Source of the DNA: Nocardia jinanensis
Lineage (GTDB): Bacteria > Actinomycetota > Actinomycetes > Mycobacteriales > Mycobacteriaceae
Length of the DNA stretch: 37,433 nucleotides
Assembly (NCBI RefSeq): GCF_014645735.1
Contig: NZ_BMMH01000038.1
Location: 1-37,433 of the forward strand
Direction of reading: 5' to 3'
In this document: positions 16,285 through 24,443 of the stretch, in pieces
Layout: the number at the start of each line of letters is the position of its first letter
Position numbering within the stretch: position 1 is the stretch's first letter
Program-made: the position numbers and the translations under genes
Notes under the pieces: generated by a model
Told to the model about the DNA's origin: nothing
Database searches by the model: none
Seen by the model: the letters and a program-made list of their open reading frames with translations, nothing else

Positions 16285-16336
16285 CCTCGTCGCCCCGCAC
16301 GCTCAGCGCTGCGGCCGAACGTCCGGGGCGACGAGG
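16285..16336 (+). terminator. Stem-loop after the LpqH-like gene
   Basis: CCTCGTCGCCCC (16285-16296) pairs exactly with GGGGCGACGAGG (16325-16336), giving a 12-bp stem. A smaller dyad CCGGACATCCGG precedes it. It probably separates the lipoprotein transcript from the next gene. Confidence 0.6.
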
Positions 16337-16375
16337 TGGCCAGGTATCCGGACCACAACCACCCAGGAGATAATC

Positions 16376-17179
16376 ATGATCCGCACCCTGCGCGCCGCCG
16401 CCCTCGCCGGCGCCGCCCTCGCCATCGGCTGCTACCTCTGGCACGGCCTGACCTACGAACCCAGCAGCGTCTACGAACCCGCCGAACTGGCCTGGCTCAA
16501 CGGATTCCTGGCCCTGCCGATCATCGCGTCGAGCCTGGTCGTCACCGTCTTCGCATTCACCGGCACGGGTATTGGCACCGCCCTCACCGGCCGCAACACC
16601 GGTGAATTCCGGGACGCCCCACTGGGCCTGGGAACGGTGCGGTCGTTCGCGCACACCGGGGTCACCCTGAACGACCAACCGCAGATCCGGATCCAGTTCA
16701 GCGTCGAGGGCGCGCAGGGCGAACGATTCGATGCCACCGCGAAATCGGTGGTGCCCCTGACCGAACTCGCCCTGCTGGCGCCCGGTGTGGTGCTGCCGGT
16801 GCGCTACCGGCCGGACCGCCCGGGCATCGTCGAACTGGATCTGTCCGGCAACAGCGCCGCGGCTCAGCAGGTGATGAACGAATCGCTGATCCGCAAGGGG
16901 TTCACGACCAAGGAGAAGGTGGATATCGCCGCCCGCGGTATCGCGGCCCAAGCGGTGGTCCAATCGCTCACGGTTCCGGGTGAGATCCGGGACGGCTACT
17001 CGAAGGTCGCGGTGGGCTTGGTGGTGACCCGTCCCGACGGCAGCACCTTCAGTACCTCCTCCGAGAAGTTCCTGCCACCGACGGCGATCGGGAACGTGCA
17101 GGTGGGCCGGATCGTCACGGCGCATTACCTGCCCGGCAACGAAAAGGAGGTCGTACTGTCGATCCCGGTCAACGCGTGA
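16376..17179 (+). CDS. Membrane protein of unknown function
   Basis: A 267-residue protein with two N-terminal transmembrane segments (about residues 5-22 and 44-66). A soluble part follows with two related beta-rich modules: TVRSFAHTGVTLNDQPQIRIQFSV ... VRYRPDRPGIVELD, and AVVQSLTVPGEIRDGYSKVAVGLVV ... AHYLPGNEKEVVLSI. The repeated pattern suggests an internal duplication of a small domain, probably extracytoplasmic or membrane-facing. ATG 16376 is preceded by CAGGAGATAATC. It sits between two stem-loops and appears to be its own transcription unit. I cannot assign a function. Confidence 0.82.
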   Translation: MIRTLRAAALAGAALAIGCYLWHGLTYEPSSVYEPAELAWLNGFLALPIIASSLVVTVFAFTGTGIGTALTGRNTGEFRDAPLGLGTVRSFAHTGVTLNDQPQIRIQFSVEGAQGERFDATAKSVVPLTELALLAPGVVLPVRYRPDRPGIVELDLSGNSAAAQQVMNESLIRKGFTTKEKVDIAARGIAAQAVVQSLTVPGEIRDGYSKVAVGLVVTRPDGSTFSTSSEKFLPPTAIGNVQVGRIVTAHYLPGNEKEVVLSIPVNA

Positions 17180-17189
17180 ACCACAGCCC

Positions 17190-17220
17190 GGTGCGTCCGT
17201 CCCGATGGGACGGGCGCACC
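17190..17220. terminator. Stem-loop after the membrane-protein gene
   Basis: GGTGCGTCCGTCCC pairs with GGGACGGGCGCACC across a 3-nt loop: 14 pairs with one G-U type. It starts about 10 bp after the stop codon and insulates the following type VII cassette. Confidence 0.7.
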
Positions 17221-17331
17221 GGCGTTCCCGGTCCGGCTCGTCGGCGGAAAATCGGAATGCACCCGAACCATGCTACGAATCAGCCGACAGAGTTCTCGGA
17301 TACGCTCTTACACCCACGGGCCCCTTCCACC

Positions 17332-17360
17332 TTGACAAATTCTGTTGTGCCAGTGATACA
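17332..17360 (+). promoter_or_regulatory. SigA-type promoter of the EspC/WXG-like cassette
   Basis: TTGACA (17332-17337) and GATACA (17355-17360) are separated by exactly 17 bp, close to the vegetative consensus. It lies about 80 bp upstream of the first cassette gene, leaving a leader of about 75 nt. Confidence 0.65.
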
Positions 17361-17442
17361 GTCGTCTCCATTCAAACTCGGGAGGGTTGCGTGACGGAGT
17401 AGCGGCGTCACGTCCGTCGAATTACGCACGGCAGGTTTGGGG

Positions 17443-17766
17443 ATGGGATACGAATTCAAGATCACGCCGAGTGATATCGACACTGCGTCGAGCAAGTTAC
17501 ACGAAATTGCCGACACCGGCATGAAAGCGGTCGAGTACACAAAGAACAACTTCGATCTCGAGGGAAATGCAGGCCTTGCGCTGAAACCCCTGATGGACCA
17601 GGTGATCGAAATGTGTAGTAGGCTGTCCCGGAATTATTCGCAGATGAGTTCGATAACAACTGCCACCGCGACAGAATTGGCGAAGGCGGCAAAAATGTAT
17701 GAAACAACGGACCTGGGGGTCGCTGAGTCGCTCGACAAAACGTACCCTGCGAAGAGTGAAAAATGA
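17443..17766 (+). CDS. EspC/WXG100-like type VII secretion substrate
   Basis: A 107-residue, all-helical protein resembling EspC (DUF2580)-type small substrates. Two amphipathic helices flank a turn near LEGNAGLAL (about residues 39-47), and YETTD at residues 86-90 fits the YxxxD/E type VII export signal. No true WxG motif is present. ATG 17443 is preferred to the TTG at 17437, having GGCAGG 7 bp upstream. It overlaps the next gene by ATGA and probably forms a heterodimer with its product. Codon usage is visibly more A/T-rich than the flanking housekeeping genes, as in the rest of this cassette. Confidence 0.75.
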   Translation: MGYEFKITPSDIDTASSKLHEIADTGMKAVEYTKNNFDLEGNAGLALKPLMDQVIEMCSRLSRNYSQMSSITTATATELAKAAKMYETTDLGVAESLDKTYPAKSEK

Positions 17767-18440
17767 GTGGTGCTATCGATCCGTCCACCAAGCTGGCAAC
17801 TCCAGAGGTTGAGGTATGGTGGTCGACCGGCGGAAAACTGGTCGATTTTGCATTGGGGAACGCGTATAGCGTCTCCTATTACCTACTCGAAATTATAAAA
17901 TCTACGACCAACTGGGACCCGGTGGGGGATATTCAAAAATATCTCGGTGGCGACTGGGAAGCTCTGCTCAAATCGGCTGAAGCCGCGAAGAACCTAGCCG
18001 AGTTCAATACCGCCTACAGTGACGCAGTCTCTGCGGCGGTGAAAAGTTTCGAACCCTCCTGGCGCGGCAACGCAGCTTCCAGCGCCAATGAGTACTTCAC
18101 AAACTTCACCTCCGCTATCGATTCGCAGCACGATCCGCTGGTGCAGATCTCGGATGTGATCGCTTCCTTTGCGTGGGACGCGTACGAGGTAGCCCAAGCG
18201 GTGCAGGCCTTGATATTGGAGCTTGTCGACATGGCGATCCAATGGGCATTGACGAAGGCAGCAGCGGCTGCCTCGCGTGCTGCCAGTGCCACCCTCTACG
18301 GTGCGGCGGCCGCCGCGGCGTTGGAGGCGGTCTGCCTGGCCATAGTGGCGAAGATGAAGGCCAATGTCCTGAAACAGTCAAGCTACTGGGAGCGATTCTC
18401 TCCGGATCGGCTGCGGCGGTTGGCATGCTGTATGGCTTGA
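17763..18440 (+). CDS. WXG-like type VII protein, apparently frameshifted near its 3' end
   Basis: A 225-residue product as read, with a WRG motif at residues 100-102 (SWRGNAASSANEYF) inside a helical domain and an Ala-rich helical region around 160-200. After about residue 205 the frame becomes unlike a protein (WERFSPDRLRRLACC) and stops at 18440. Moving to the -1 frame near 18370 continues sensibly (LLGAILSGSAAAVGML ... YDHPGVI) to a TAA at 18506-18508 that overlaps the next ATG as TAATG. The original gene therefore very likely ran from 17763 to 18508 and has lost one base, or the assembly has an error. It is coupled by ATGA to the EspC-like gene. Confidence 0.75.
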   Translation: MSGAIDPSTKLATPEVEVWWSTGGKLVDFALGNAYSVSYYLLEIIKSTTNWDPVGDIQKYLGGDWEALLKSAEAAKNLAEFNTAYSDAVSAAVKSFEPSWRGNAASSANEYFTNFTSAIDSQHDPLVQISDVIASFAWDAYEVAQAVQALILELVDMAIQWALTKAAAAASRAASATLYGAAAAAALEAVCLAIVAKMKANVLKQSSYWERFSPDRLRRLACCMA

Positions 18441-18507
18441 TGGGCTCGGCCGCCGAACTCGATATGCAGGTGCTCAACGGCGCGTATGACCATCCGGGGG
18501 TAATATA

Positions 18508-19014
18508 ATGGATCGCAAGGAAATAATCCTGGACGATGACCCAGGCATGTCTCGTCACCTGGCGAATGTATTGGGGATTCTTTCTTCAGCGCCGGGTGTG
18601 GACAAGGATTTCAAAGCGCAAATCCAGGACATCCTCCAGGGCGCGGGGACAATACGAGATCTGGCGCAAAGCGAGGCATTCAACAGGGTCGGCGATTCGA
18701 TCGTCCCGCAAGCGCTCGCGGATTTCGCTTCGATGCCAGAGGACGAGCGCGAGAGAACGGCGGCACGGGGTGAGGCTGTTCTCGAGAGCTACCGGCACCA
18801 GGATCAGGAACCGCCGACTTCTCAACCATCCACAGAAAAAACGCCCCCTGCCGCACCTTCGGCCCCGCAGGCGCAAGATGTCAGCGGGGCGCAACCTACG
18901 ACTACGCCCGGAACACGGAAACCATATCGGGAGCAGGTAGTCGGACCAAGAGATTGGGAAGACGACGACGACCGATACTTCCGTGAGCGGAATCAGGACG
19001 GCTGGCTTCAGTGA
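18508..19014 (+). CDS. Hypothetical protein of the type VII cassette
   Basis: A 168-residue soluble protein. The first ~95 residues look helical (MSRHLANVLGILSSAPG ... DILQGAGTIRDLAQ ... RVGDSIVPQALADF). The rest is a Pro/Thr/Gln-rich linker ending in an acidic, aromatic tail (DWEDDDDRYF). YRHQD near residue 95 would fit a YxxxD export signal, but this pattern is short and can occur by chance. The ATG at 18508 overlaps the stop expected for the unshifted upstream gene, and its own end overlaps the next gene by GTGA. No known family recognised; a chaperone or co-substrate is possible. Confidence 0.75.
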   Translation: MDRKEIILDDDPGMSRHLANVLGILSSAPGVDKDFKAQIQDILQGAGTIRDLAQSEAFNRVGDSIVPQALADFASMPEDERERTAARGEAVLESYRHQDQEPPTSQPSTEKTPPAAPSAPQAQDVSGAQPTTTPGTRKPYREQVVGPRDWEDDDDRYFRERNQDGWLQ

Positions 19015-19754
19015 AAAGAATTATCCCGGAGCCTGAGTTCTATCATCCTAACGGTGATGCTGAGATAGTCAGTGATACGTCCACGCCGACCCCGATGACT
19101 TACCAGCGTCCGTGGACGCACGAGAACGACGTGACTATTCGCTTACGCCGACCTCTGAAACCGCTACCTAATACACGTATTCTGTGGCAGAAGTCGGGCC
19201 GACCGCTTCGAGTGGTACCCCTCGAACTGGAAGTCGCACAGCCATTGCCAGAAGTGTGTGCCGCGCATGGCAGACCAGCGACGGGCTCCTCAACCGTGCG
19301 AACCTTGTTCTTCGATACCGACGCGCACCCACGGTTCCACAACCGCCGCAGCATACAAGAATTCTTGAAAGCGCTGATGAAGAGTGCTTGGATCGCACCT
19401 GTCTCGACGATTGTCACCGGCGAGTGGCCGATATGTCACCGGTGCGCGCGGAGGGCTCGGATCTACCGCTACGTGGTATACGGAATCCTCGCCGTGATGG
19501 CTGCCAACTTCGCAGCCTTTCTAACGGTGAGTTTCGCACACATCGACTGGCTCAAACCTTGGTTTGGTTCCGCGTTTTGTCCTGGCTCGATTCTCGGTTT
19601 CATGATTGTCGTGCACCTGTTCGACAAGTCCGTCGATCCCGTAAAGTTTCGCCCTATCTATGACGAACGTTTCGCCTTCGTCCAAGCCCACCCTGAATTC
19701 CGTCGAGCGTTACAAATCGATATGCCCCCCGGTTCCACGAATCCCCCTCGCTGA
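19011..19754 (+). CDS. Membrane protein with Cys/His pairs, end of the type VII cassette
   Basis: A 247-residue protein that I cannot assign to a family. The N-terminal half is soluble and contains CAAHGRP and CHRCARRAR, which could form a split metal-binding site of CxxH/CxxC type. Two hydrophobic segments follow at about residues 153-175 and 185-206, and then a cytosolic-looking C-terminus with FRPIYDERFAFVQAHPEFR. The GTG at 19011 overlaps the preceding stop (GTGA), indicating coupling. A membrane partner of the cassette's secreted proteins is a reasonable inference. Confidence 0.75.
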   Translation: MKRIIPEPEFYHPNGDAEIVSDTSTPTPMTYQRPWTHENDVTIRLRRPLKPLPNTRILWQKSGRPLRVVPLELEVAQPLPEVCAAHGRPATGSSTVRTLFFDTDAHPRFHNRRSIQEFLKALMKSAWIAPVSTIVTGEWPICHRCARRARIYRYVVYGILAVMAANFAAFLTVSFAHIDWLKPWFGSAFCPGSILGFMIVVHLFDKSVDPVKFRPIYDERFAFVQAHPEFRRALQIDMPPGSTNPPR

Positions 19755-19785
19755 CAAAGCGTCTCGACTGGATACCTCCGTTGTC

Positions 19786-19803
19786 GAGTCGACGACCCGA
19801 CTC
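19786..19803. terminator. Short hairpin between the convergent type VII cassettes
   Basis: GAGTCG (19786-19791) and CGACTC (19798-19803) form a 6-bp stem with a 6-nt loop in the 105-bp gap between convergent genes. It could terminate both directions; the stem is short. Confidence 0.35.
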
Positions 19804-19859
19804 ACCTGATCCTGCAGGCTCGGCAGCTCGCATCACCGCCGCTTCGGAAGTCCCGTGCT

Positions 19860-20627
19860 TCATGGACGGGTGCGGGTTCGTGCCTGGTGAGCGGCCTCCA
19901 TGCGACTGCGGAGTTGCCGCAGGATTTCATCGGGCGGGCCCGGGGTGAGGGTGAAATCGTCGGTGTTGTGGTTGTGCAGCAGGTAGCGGCCGTCGTCCGA
20001 GTAGTCGAGCCAGAGGAAGGCGTACCCGTCGCCGGTGGGTCGCGTGTCGACGGTGTAGCCCGGATAGACGGTGATCTCGCCGGTGCCGGTGCGCGGGCGG
20101 CGGAAAAAGCGCTGCAGATCCTCCACCGGGGACAGCTGCGTCGGGTGCCGGGAGTACACGGGTGCGTTCAGGTCGCCGCGGCGGGCACGGAGGGGTTCGT
20201 GGCGGCCGGATGCGACCTGAGGCAGGCCCGCCACCAGCCGAGGAGCCAGCTGGTCGGCGCGGAGCTGAGTGAGGACGATATCGCCGCCGGATTTCCGTGC
20301 CCGTCCGGGTAACTGCGTGGCCAGCACAGCGACGCGGCCGGCGACGCCGGCGTGCATCCCTACCGCGGTGGTCTGCTGGGAGCCGTGGACGCCGTAGATC
20401 TCCACGCGGAGCTCCGGTTCCAGGAGCACGGTGAGCGCCCGGTAGAGCCGCTCGTCGAACACTGTCCGCAACCGGCGCGCGCACTGCTGCCGGTAGCGCT
20501 GGAAATCGTCGTCGTGCGCCATCCGGGGAGGCCGGTATTCCAGCGGATACGGTAACCGGTCGCGCCCCATCGCCTCGAGGGCCAGCGTGAAATCGTAACC
20601 GTCCAGCTGCCAGCGAGATTCGTTCAT
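19860..20627 (-). CDS. ESX secretion-associated protein, EspG family
   Basis: A 255-residue cytosolic protein. It opens with the EspG pattern (WQLDGYDFTLALEAMGRDRLPYPLEY) and continues with the alternating beta/helix pattern of the family (LRVEIYGVHGSQ; VAVLATQLPG; a C-terminal helix DEILRQLRSRMEAAHQ). EspG proteins are chaperones that bind PE-PPE pairs and deliver them to a type VII secretion system. The ATG overlaps the stop of the PPE-like gene as ATGA, fitting a dedicated chaperone for the two upstream products. A start at 20627 gives the expected N-terminus. Confidence 0.85.
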   Translation of the reverse strand: MNESRWQLDGYDFTLALEAMGRDRLPYPLEYRPPRMAHDDDFQRYRQQCARRLRTVFDERLYRALTVLLEPELRVEIYGVHGSQQTTAVGMHAGVAGRVAVLATQLPGRARKSGGDIVLTQLRADQLAPRLVAGLPQVASGRHEPLRARRGDLNAPVYSRHPTQLSPVEDLQRFFRRPRTGTGEITVYPGYTVDTRPTGDGYAFLWLDYSDDGRYLLHNHNTDDFTLTPGPPDEILRQLRSRMEAAHQARTRTRP

Positions 20628-21967
20628 GCGCCGATGACCCCGCCCGGCGGGAGCACCCGCGGCTGTTCGCCGAGCAGTTCGGTGGCGCGGTCCTGGACGA
20701 GATAGTCGGGTGTCTTGTGTTCGTCCTCGTCCTCCCCGCGACCGCGCTGCCCACCGGCGCCCATCGCGCCGGGTGCCCCAGACATTCCACGGGTGGCGGC
20801 CGGGCTACCGGAACGGGTCGCGGGCCCGGCCGTCTGATTCGGGCTACCGGGGGCTCCGGAGACAGTACGGCCGGGGGTGCCCGCGGGCTGTTGGCCACCA
20901 GGGGCGGCGACCATCGGTGCGCCACTCGGCAATCCGGGTGTGGTGGTGTTCGGGCGGCCCACCGGTTCCTCGAGCGGCACGGTGTTCGCCGGTGTCGTGG
21001 TTGTCGACGGGGTGGTCGGCGCCGGAGTTTCGGTGCCGGCGGGGTTGGTCGCCGAATCCTGCGGTGTCTCCTGGCCGGGAGCAGCCGTGTCCTGCGGGTT
21101 CGTGCCACTCGGATTCGTCCCGGTCGGGTTGCTGCCACTCGGGTTGGTACCGACGGGGTTCTGAGTGCCTGCGGGCCCTACCGGCTGCGGGGTTCCGGGG
21201 CCCTCGCCGACCGGGCTTTTCGTCACGGGCAGCACCGGGGTCTTGGTGTCGATGGCGGTGATACCGGGCTGGTAGAACTCGATCATCAGGTCCTGGGCCT
21301 GCGTCTGCGCTTCGTTGGCGCGATGCTTGGCGGCCTTGACGACACCGTTACCGGGAATATGGCCGACGAATTCGTCGAATCCGGACACCTCGACCGGCGG
21401 AACGATCGACATCTTCGCCTGGGCCAGATACCCCTGCATGAGATCGATACCGTTGGCGACCATTTCGAAGCTCTTGACCAGCTTCTGAGCCTCGGTCGTG
21501 AACGTGCGGGTGCCCTCGACCGCCGCGTTCGCGGACCGACCGCCCCATTTCTCGTTGATCACCGTGTCGACATTCTTGCCGAAGGTGTCGAGCGCGACGG
21601 AAAGGTCTCCGGTGAGCCGCCGCCAACCATCCGCACCGGCATTGATATCGGCGGATTCCACGCCCGGATTCGTGGGGTTACCGTTGAGCGCTTCCCAGAT
21701 CTGTTGGTGTGTCCAGGTTTTGAACGCTTCCCTGGTCGCCGTGGCCGGCGCGTACTCGCCGTCGAAACCCTCGCTCACCCGGGCCAGTTCGTTGTTGATA
21801 TGGGCCCGGTCGCCGCTCCACTCCTGCTCGCCGGTGCCGGCGACATCGGAGGCTCGAGTGCGGTTGCCGTCGGATTCGTCGTAGTTGCCCATGACTTCGT
21901 TCACTCCGGCACGCACGGTACCGACAGCGGCGACGATCGCGGCAGCGACAAGGAAGGGTGCGGGCAT
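20624..21967 (-). CDS. PPE-like WXG-superfamily secreted protein
   Basis: A 447-residue protein. The N-terminal ~240 residues are helical and include WGGRSANAAVEG, a WxG turn. A long Thr/Pro/Gly/Asn linker follows (repeats like GTNPSGTNP), and then a short conserved-looking tail PDYLVQDRATELLGEQPRVLPPG. YLVQD in the tail fits the YxxxD/E secretion signal. The first 20 residues are hydrophobic (PFLVAAAIVAAVGTV) and could be a membrane helix. It is flanked by a small PE-like partner and EspG with ATGA overlaps on both sides, the order expected for a PE/PPE/EspG export unit. The exact family name is uncertain. Confidence 0.8.
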   Translation of the reverse strand: MPAPFLVAAAIVAAVGTVRAGVNEVMGNYDESDGNRTRASDVAGTGEQEWSGDRAHINNELARVSEGFDGEYAPATATREAFKTWTHQQIWEALNGNPTNPGVESADINAGADGWRRLTGDLSVALDTFGKNVDTVINEKWGGRSANAAVEGTRTFTTEAQKLVKSFEMVANGIDLMQGYLAQAKMSIVPPVEVSGFDEFVGHIPGNGVVKAAKHRANEAQTQAQDLMIEFYQPGITAIDTKTPVLPVTKSPVGEGPGTPQPVGPAGTQNPVGTNPSGSNPTGTNPSGTNPQDTAAPGQETPQDSATNPAGTETPAPTTPSTTTTPANTVPLEEPVGRPNTTTPGLPSGAPMVAAPGGQQPAGTPGRTVSGAPGSPNQTAGPATRSGSPAATRGMSGAPGAMGAGGQRGRGEDEDEHKTPDYLVQDRATELLGEQPRVLPPGGVIGA

Positions 21968-22350
21968 CAGCGGAGTCCTTCCCCGGCAGCGACGGTCTGC
22001 GAAGAGTTCTGCTGATCGGTCTCCTGGAGTTCGCCGATCATGGCGGCGTAGGTATCTCCCATGAGCTTGACTACCTCGATCAGTCCATCAAGCCGTGCGA
22101 CAGCCGAGTCGCCATTTTCGGCGCCGTTTGCTTTCAGCTCGAACTTCTTCTGAATATCCTGCGCAGAGGGCAGACCGCCATAGCCGGCGAGACGACCGAG
22201 GGTCATTGCGGAGCGTCGGCGGTCTCGGAGGTTCGTCAGCAGGGTCTCGCACTCCTGACGAAGTAGAACTCCGACGTCGTGCTCCATGCTCAGCTCGCCG
22301 TCGATTGCCTGTTGTTTGAGATTCTGCCAGTGCTTCACCTGGTCAGTCAT
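21967..22350 (-). CDS. Small helical partner protein (PE-like) of the EspG cassette
   Basis: A 127-residue all-helical protein without signal peptide or Cys pair beyond a single Cys near residue 34. Two long helices are predicted (about 20-50 and 80-115), separated by a Gly-rich turn LAGYGGLPS. It lacks the Pro-Glu opening of mycobacterial PE proteins, so PE-like is meant structurally. It overlaps the PPE-like gene by ATGA and has AAAGGATCACAGC before its ATG. By position it is the likely dimerisation partner of the PPE-like protein. Confidence 0.75.
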   Translation of the reverse strand: MTDQVKHWQNLKQQAIDGELSMEHDVGVLLRQECETLLTNLRDRRRSAMTLGRLAGYGGLPSAQDIQKKFELKANGAENGDSAVARLDGLIEVVKLMGDTYAAMIGELQETDQQNSSQTVAAGEGLR

Positions 22351-22395
22351 GCTGTGATCCTTTATCCATCGTGGGTTGATGGAGACGGCGAGCGG

Positions 22396-22947
22396 CTATT
22401 TGGGGAGATGCGGATCAAGGGCAGCGGCGAACTCGCTCGATAACTCGCAGATATCGCGGGTCCAGCCGTCTTCCTCGAACCACGAGGCGCCGATCTCGAA
22501 CATGCCCTGCTCGGCACCCATGGATATGTAGCAAGATCTTCCATCGGTCTCGGATTTATCGTAGGAGCGGAGTGCCGGCCGGGAGCCGACTGTGGTTTCA
22601 ACCTTTTGGACCAGGTTTTCATTACTGCGGGCTTCGTCCAGAGTGTGCGAGGTCGACAAGATATCAACCCGGATCAGATCATCGGGGGTTCGCCAGCCAC
22701 ACACTCGCCAGGATGACTCCGCCTCCGGTGCATCGGTCACGATGGTCTTGGTAGCCGGGTTCAGCCCGACCTCCGTCAAGACCCGATCTGGAAGTCCGGT
22801 ACAGGGATTGAAGACTTCGATGAGCCCGGCAGTCGTCGGGGCTGCTGTCCCGGTCGTGGATTCCTCGGTGCCTGATGTGCACCCCGTGACCAGCGCTGTT
22901 GCGGCCGCCGTAGCGAGCATTGCACGGACGAAGTCGGCGGTTCGCAT
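22396..22947 (-). CDS. DUF3558-type lipoprotein
   Basis: A 183-residue secreted lipoprotein. The signal peptide ends in the lipobox ALVTGC at about residues 18-23, and a Thr/Ser/Gly-rich linker follows. The domain starts NPCTGLPDRVLTEVGL and contains WRVCGW, SCYISM and RDICELSSEFAAAL, the spaced Cys pattern of DUF3558 proteins, common in Nocardia and Rhodococcus and also found in mycobacteria. Function in this family is unknown. It heads the PE-like/PPE-like/EspG cassette, 45 bp upstream of the PE-like gene, and may be a surface component of the same export route. Confidence 0.88.
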   Translation of the reverse strand: MRTADFVRAMLATAAATALVTGCTSGTEESTTGTAAPTTAGLIEVFNPCTGLPDRVLTEVGLNPATKTIVTDAPEAESSWRVCGWRTPDDLIRVDILSTSHTLDEARSNENLVQKVETTVGSRPALRSYDKSETDGRSCYISMGAEQGMFEIGASWFEEDGWTRDICELSSEFAAALDPHLPK

Positions 22948-23167
22948 GAATCTCCCCTGTGTCGGTGCGGCGGATTGGCCCCGCTATCACTATAAGACGC
23001 GCCGCAGCGCTCCATCGTTCCCCTGATTCCGGCGACCGCGTCCTCGTTGCCACACATCCACCATGGGCTCAGCGGTCTCCATCTCGAGTACCGGCTGTCT
23101 CGGTGCGCTCGAGGCTGCGGCCGCTGTCATGATCCGGTGCGCCGTCGACCGGGAGACCTCCACCGTG

Positions 23168-23203
23168 CACCAGGGGCCTTCCGCTGGCGGAGAGCCCCTG
23201 GTG
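23168..23203 (-). terminator. Terminator of the XRE/DUF397 pair
   Basis: CACCAGGGGC (23168-23177) pairs with GCCCCTGGTG (23194-23203), a 10-bp stem extended inside by CCGC/GCGG. It begins three bases after the DUF397 stop in the direction of transcription. I see nothing else in 22948-23167 beyond the start region of the lipoprotein gene. Confidence 0.7.
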
Positions 23204-23205
23204 GA

Positions 23206-23403
23206 TCAGGGTCGGTCGATCCGCACTGAGGCCAGGAACTCATCCCACGCGGTGGCGCAGAAAATCAGAGCCGGGCCGGTTCGGCGTTTGCTGTCCCGAA
23301 CTCCAACGACGCCCCCGGTGAAATGCGCTACCTCGACACATTCTCGATCCGGGCCGCTGTGCGAACTCTTGAACCACCGGGCCCCGGCCAGATCATCGGT
23401 CAC
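23206..23403 (-). CDS. DUF397 protein, partner of the XRE regulator
   Basis: A 65-residue protein with the DUF397 layout: WFKSSHSGPDRECVEVA, VGVRDSK and the C-terminal WDEFLASV. DUF397 proteins are common in actinomycetes and are usually encoded next to an XRE/DUF5753 regulator; in Streptomyces the related BldB/WhiJ pairs control development, and in several cases the small protein antagonises the regulator. GTG 23403 overlaps the XRE stop as GTGA, indicating coupled translation. Confidence 0.93.
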   Translation of the reverse strand: MTDDLAGARWFKSSHSGPDRECVEVAHFTGGVVGVRDSKRRTGPALIFCATAWDEFLASVRIDRP

Positions 23404-24287
23404 CGCTGGTACTCCTTCACCACACTCTCGACCAGGTCCCTGGTCCCCTGCTCATCCAAAGCTACACGGGTGATATCGAGTATGGCGTCCCTGTACTGCG
23501 CGACCTCGCCACTCCGTTCGAGGTAGAGATCTCCGGTGTATCCCTCGACGTAAGCAACCGGTGGCTCTGCGATCCGTGTGTTCGACGGCACCGGAAATTC
23601 GAGCAGCACGAAGGAGCGAACAACCAGGCCGATCGGGCTCCTGGAGTCGAACGGCACAACGCGCACGGATATGTTCGGCGACTCGCTCACCCTGATCAGG
23701 TGGAGTAGCTGATCCGCCATGACCGCCCGGCCGCCCACATGGTGCCGGAGCGCGGCTTCGGAAAGCAGCACATTGAGCCGGAATGTGTTGTCACTGAGTT
23801 TGTCCCGACGTTGTCGCGCGAGCGCGAGCCGACGTTCCACGTCCGCGGTAGGCCAGTCGGGATGTGCTGCCCAGATGATCGCGCGACGATATTCCGGGGT
23901 CTGCAACAGTCCTGGCACCAGAGTGATCTGCCAGCTGGTCATCTCGCGGGCGGCCGCCTCCAGTCCGAGGTAGTGGTTGAAATCCCGGGGGATCTCGTCG
24001 GCGTACGCGCGCCACCACCCTCCCCCGGACAGTTTCGTAGCTCGCAATTCCCGCAGTAGGTCCAGGGCGAATCGGCGTTCTTCGTCCGATGCCTGATACG
24101 CATCGCACAATCCGTTGACCTGTAGCGTCGTCGGACGGGATGCGTGCCCGTCCTCCATCCGGCCGATCGTCTGGGGGCTCACCTCGATCGCGCGTGCCGC
24201 GGCGGCCTGACTGATCTCACGCCGTTCACGCAGTCGGCGCAATTCCCGCCCCAATGCTCGTTTCGGGAGTGTGGATCCACCCGTCAT
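23400..24287 (-). CDS. XRE-family regulator with DUF5753 domain (WhiJ-like)
   Basis: A 295-residue protein. The N-terminal HTH (about residues 24-47, ISQAAAARAIEVSPQTIGRMEDG) is of XRE type. The C-terminal ~180 residues form the DUF5753 domain, with ITLVPGLLQTPEYRRAI, ALRHHVGG and VEGYTGDLYLE. These proteins work with a downstream DUF397 partner, present here. ATG 24287 is preceded by AGGAGAGGTAACGACA. The A/T-rich stretch just upstream (TCGATAATTAGG) is the likely promoter region. Targets are unknown; autoregulation is likely but not visible. Confidence 0.93.
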   Translation of the reverse strand: MTGGSTLPKRALGRELRRLRERREISQAAAARAIEVSPQTIGRMEDGHASRPTTLQVNGLCDAYQASDEERRFALDLLRELRATKLSGGGWWRAYADEIPRDFNHYLGLEAAAREMTSWQITLVPGLLQTPEYRRAIIWAAHPDWPTADVERRLALARQRRDKLSDNTFRLNVLLSEAALRHHVGGRAVMADQLLHLIRVSESPNISVRVVPFDSRSPIGLVVRSFVLLEFPVPSNTRIAEPPVAYVEGYTGDLYLERSGEVAQYRDAILDITRVALDEQGTRDLVESVVKEYQR

Positions 24288-24443
24288 TGTCGTTACCTCT
24301 CCTAATTATCGAATTCCCTGATGGAATGCCCCGGCCGGAGCGCATTACCGAGGAAAGGCCCGGCACGGAAGCCGGACCATACGGGCGGGTATTTCCGCAG
24401 AGACTGTTCCACATGCTGCGCTGTTTCGATCTACTTATTCCGC

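Noticed and set aside
18369..18381. Programmed -1 ribosomal frameshift site
   Set aside because: The sequence CTGAAACAGTCAA has no X XXY YYZ heptamer and I found no clear pseudoknot after it; a simple one-base loss is more likely.
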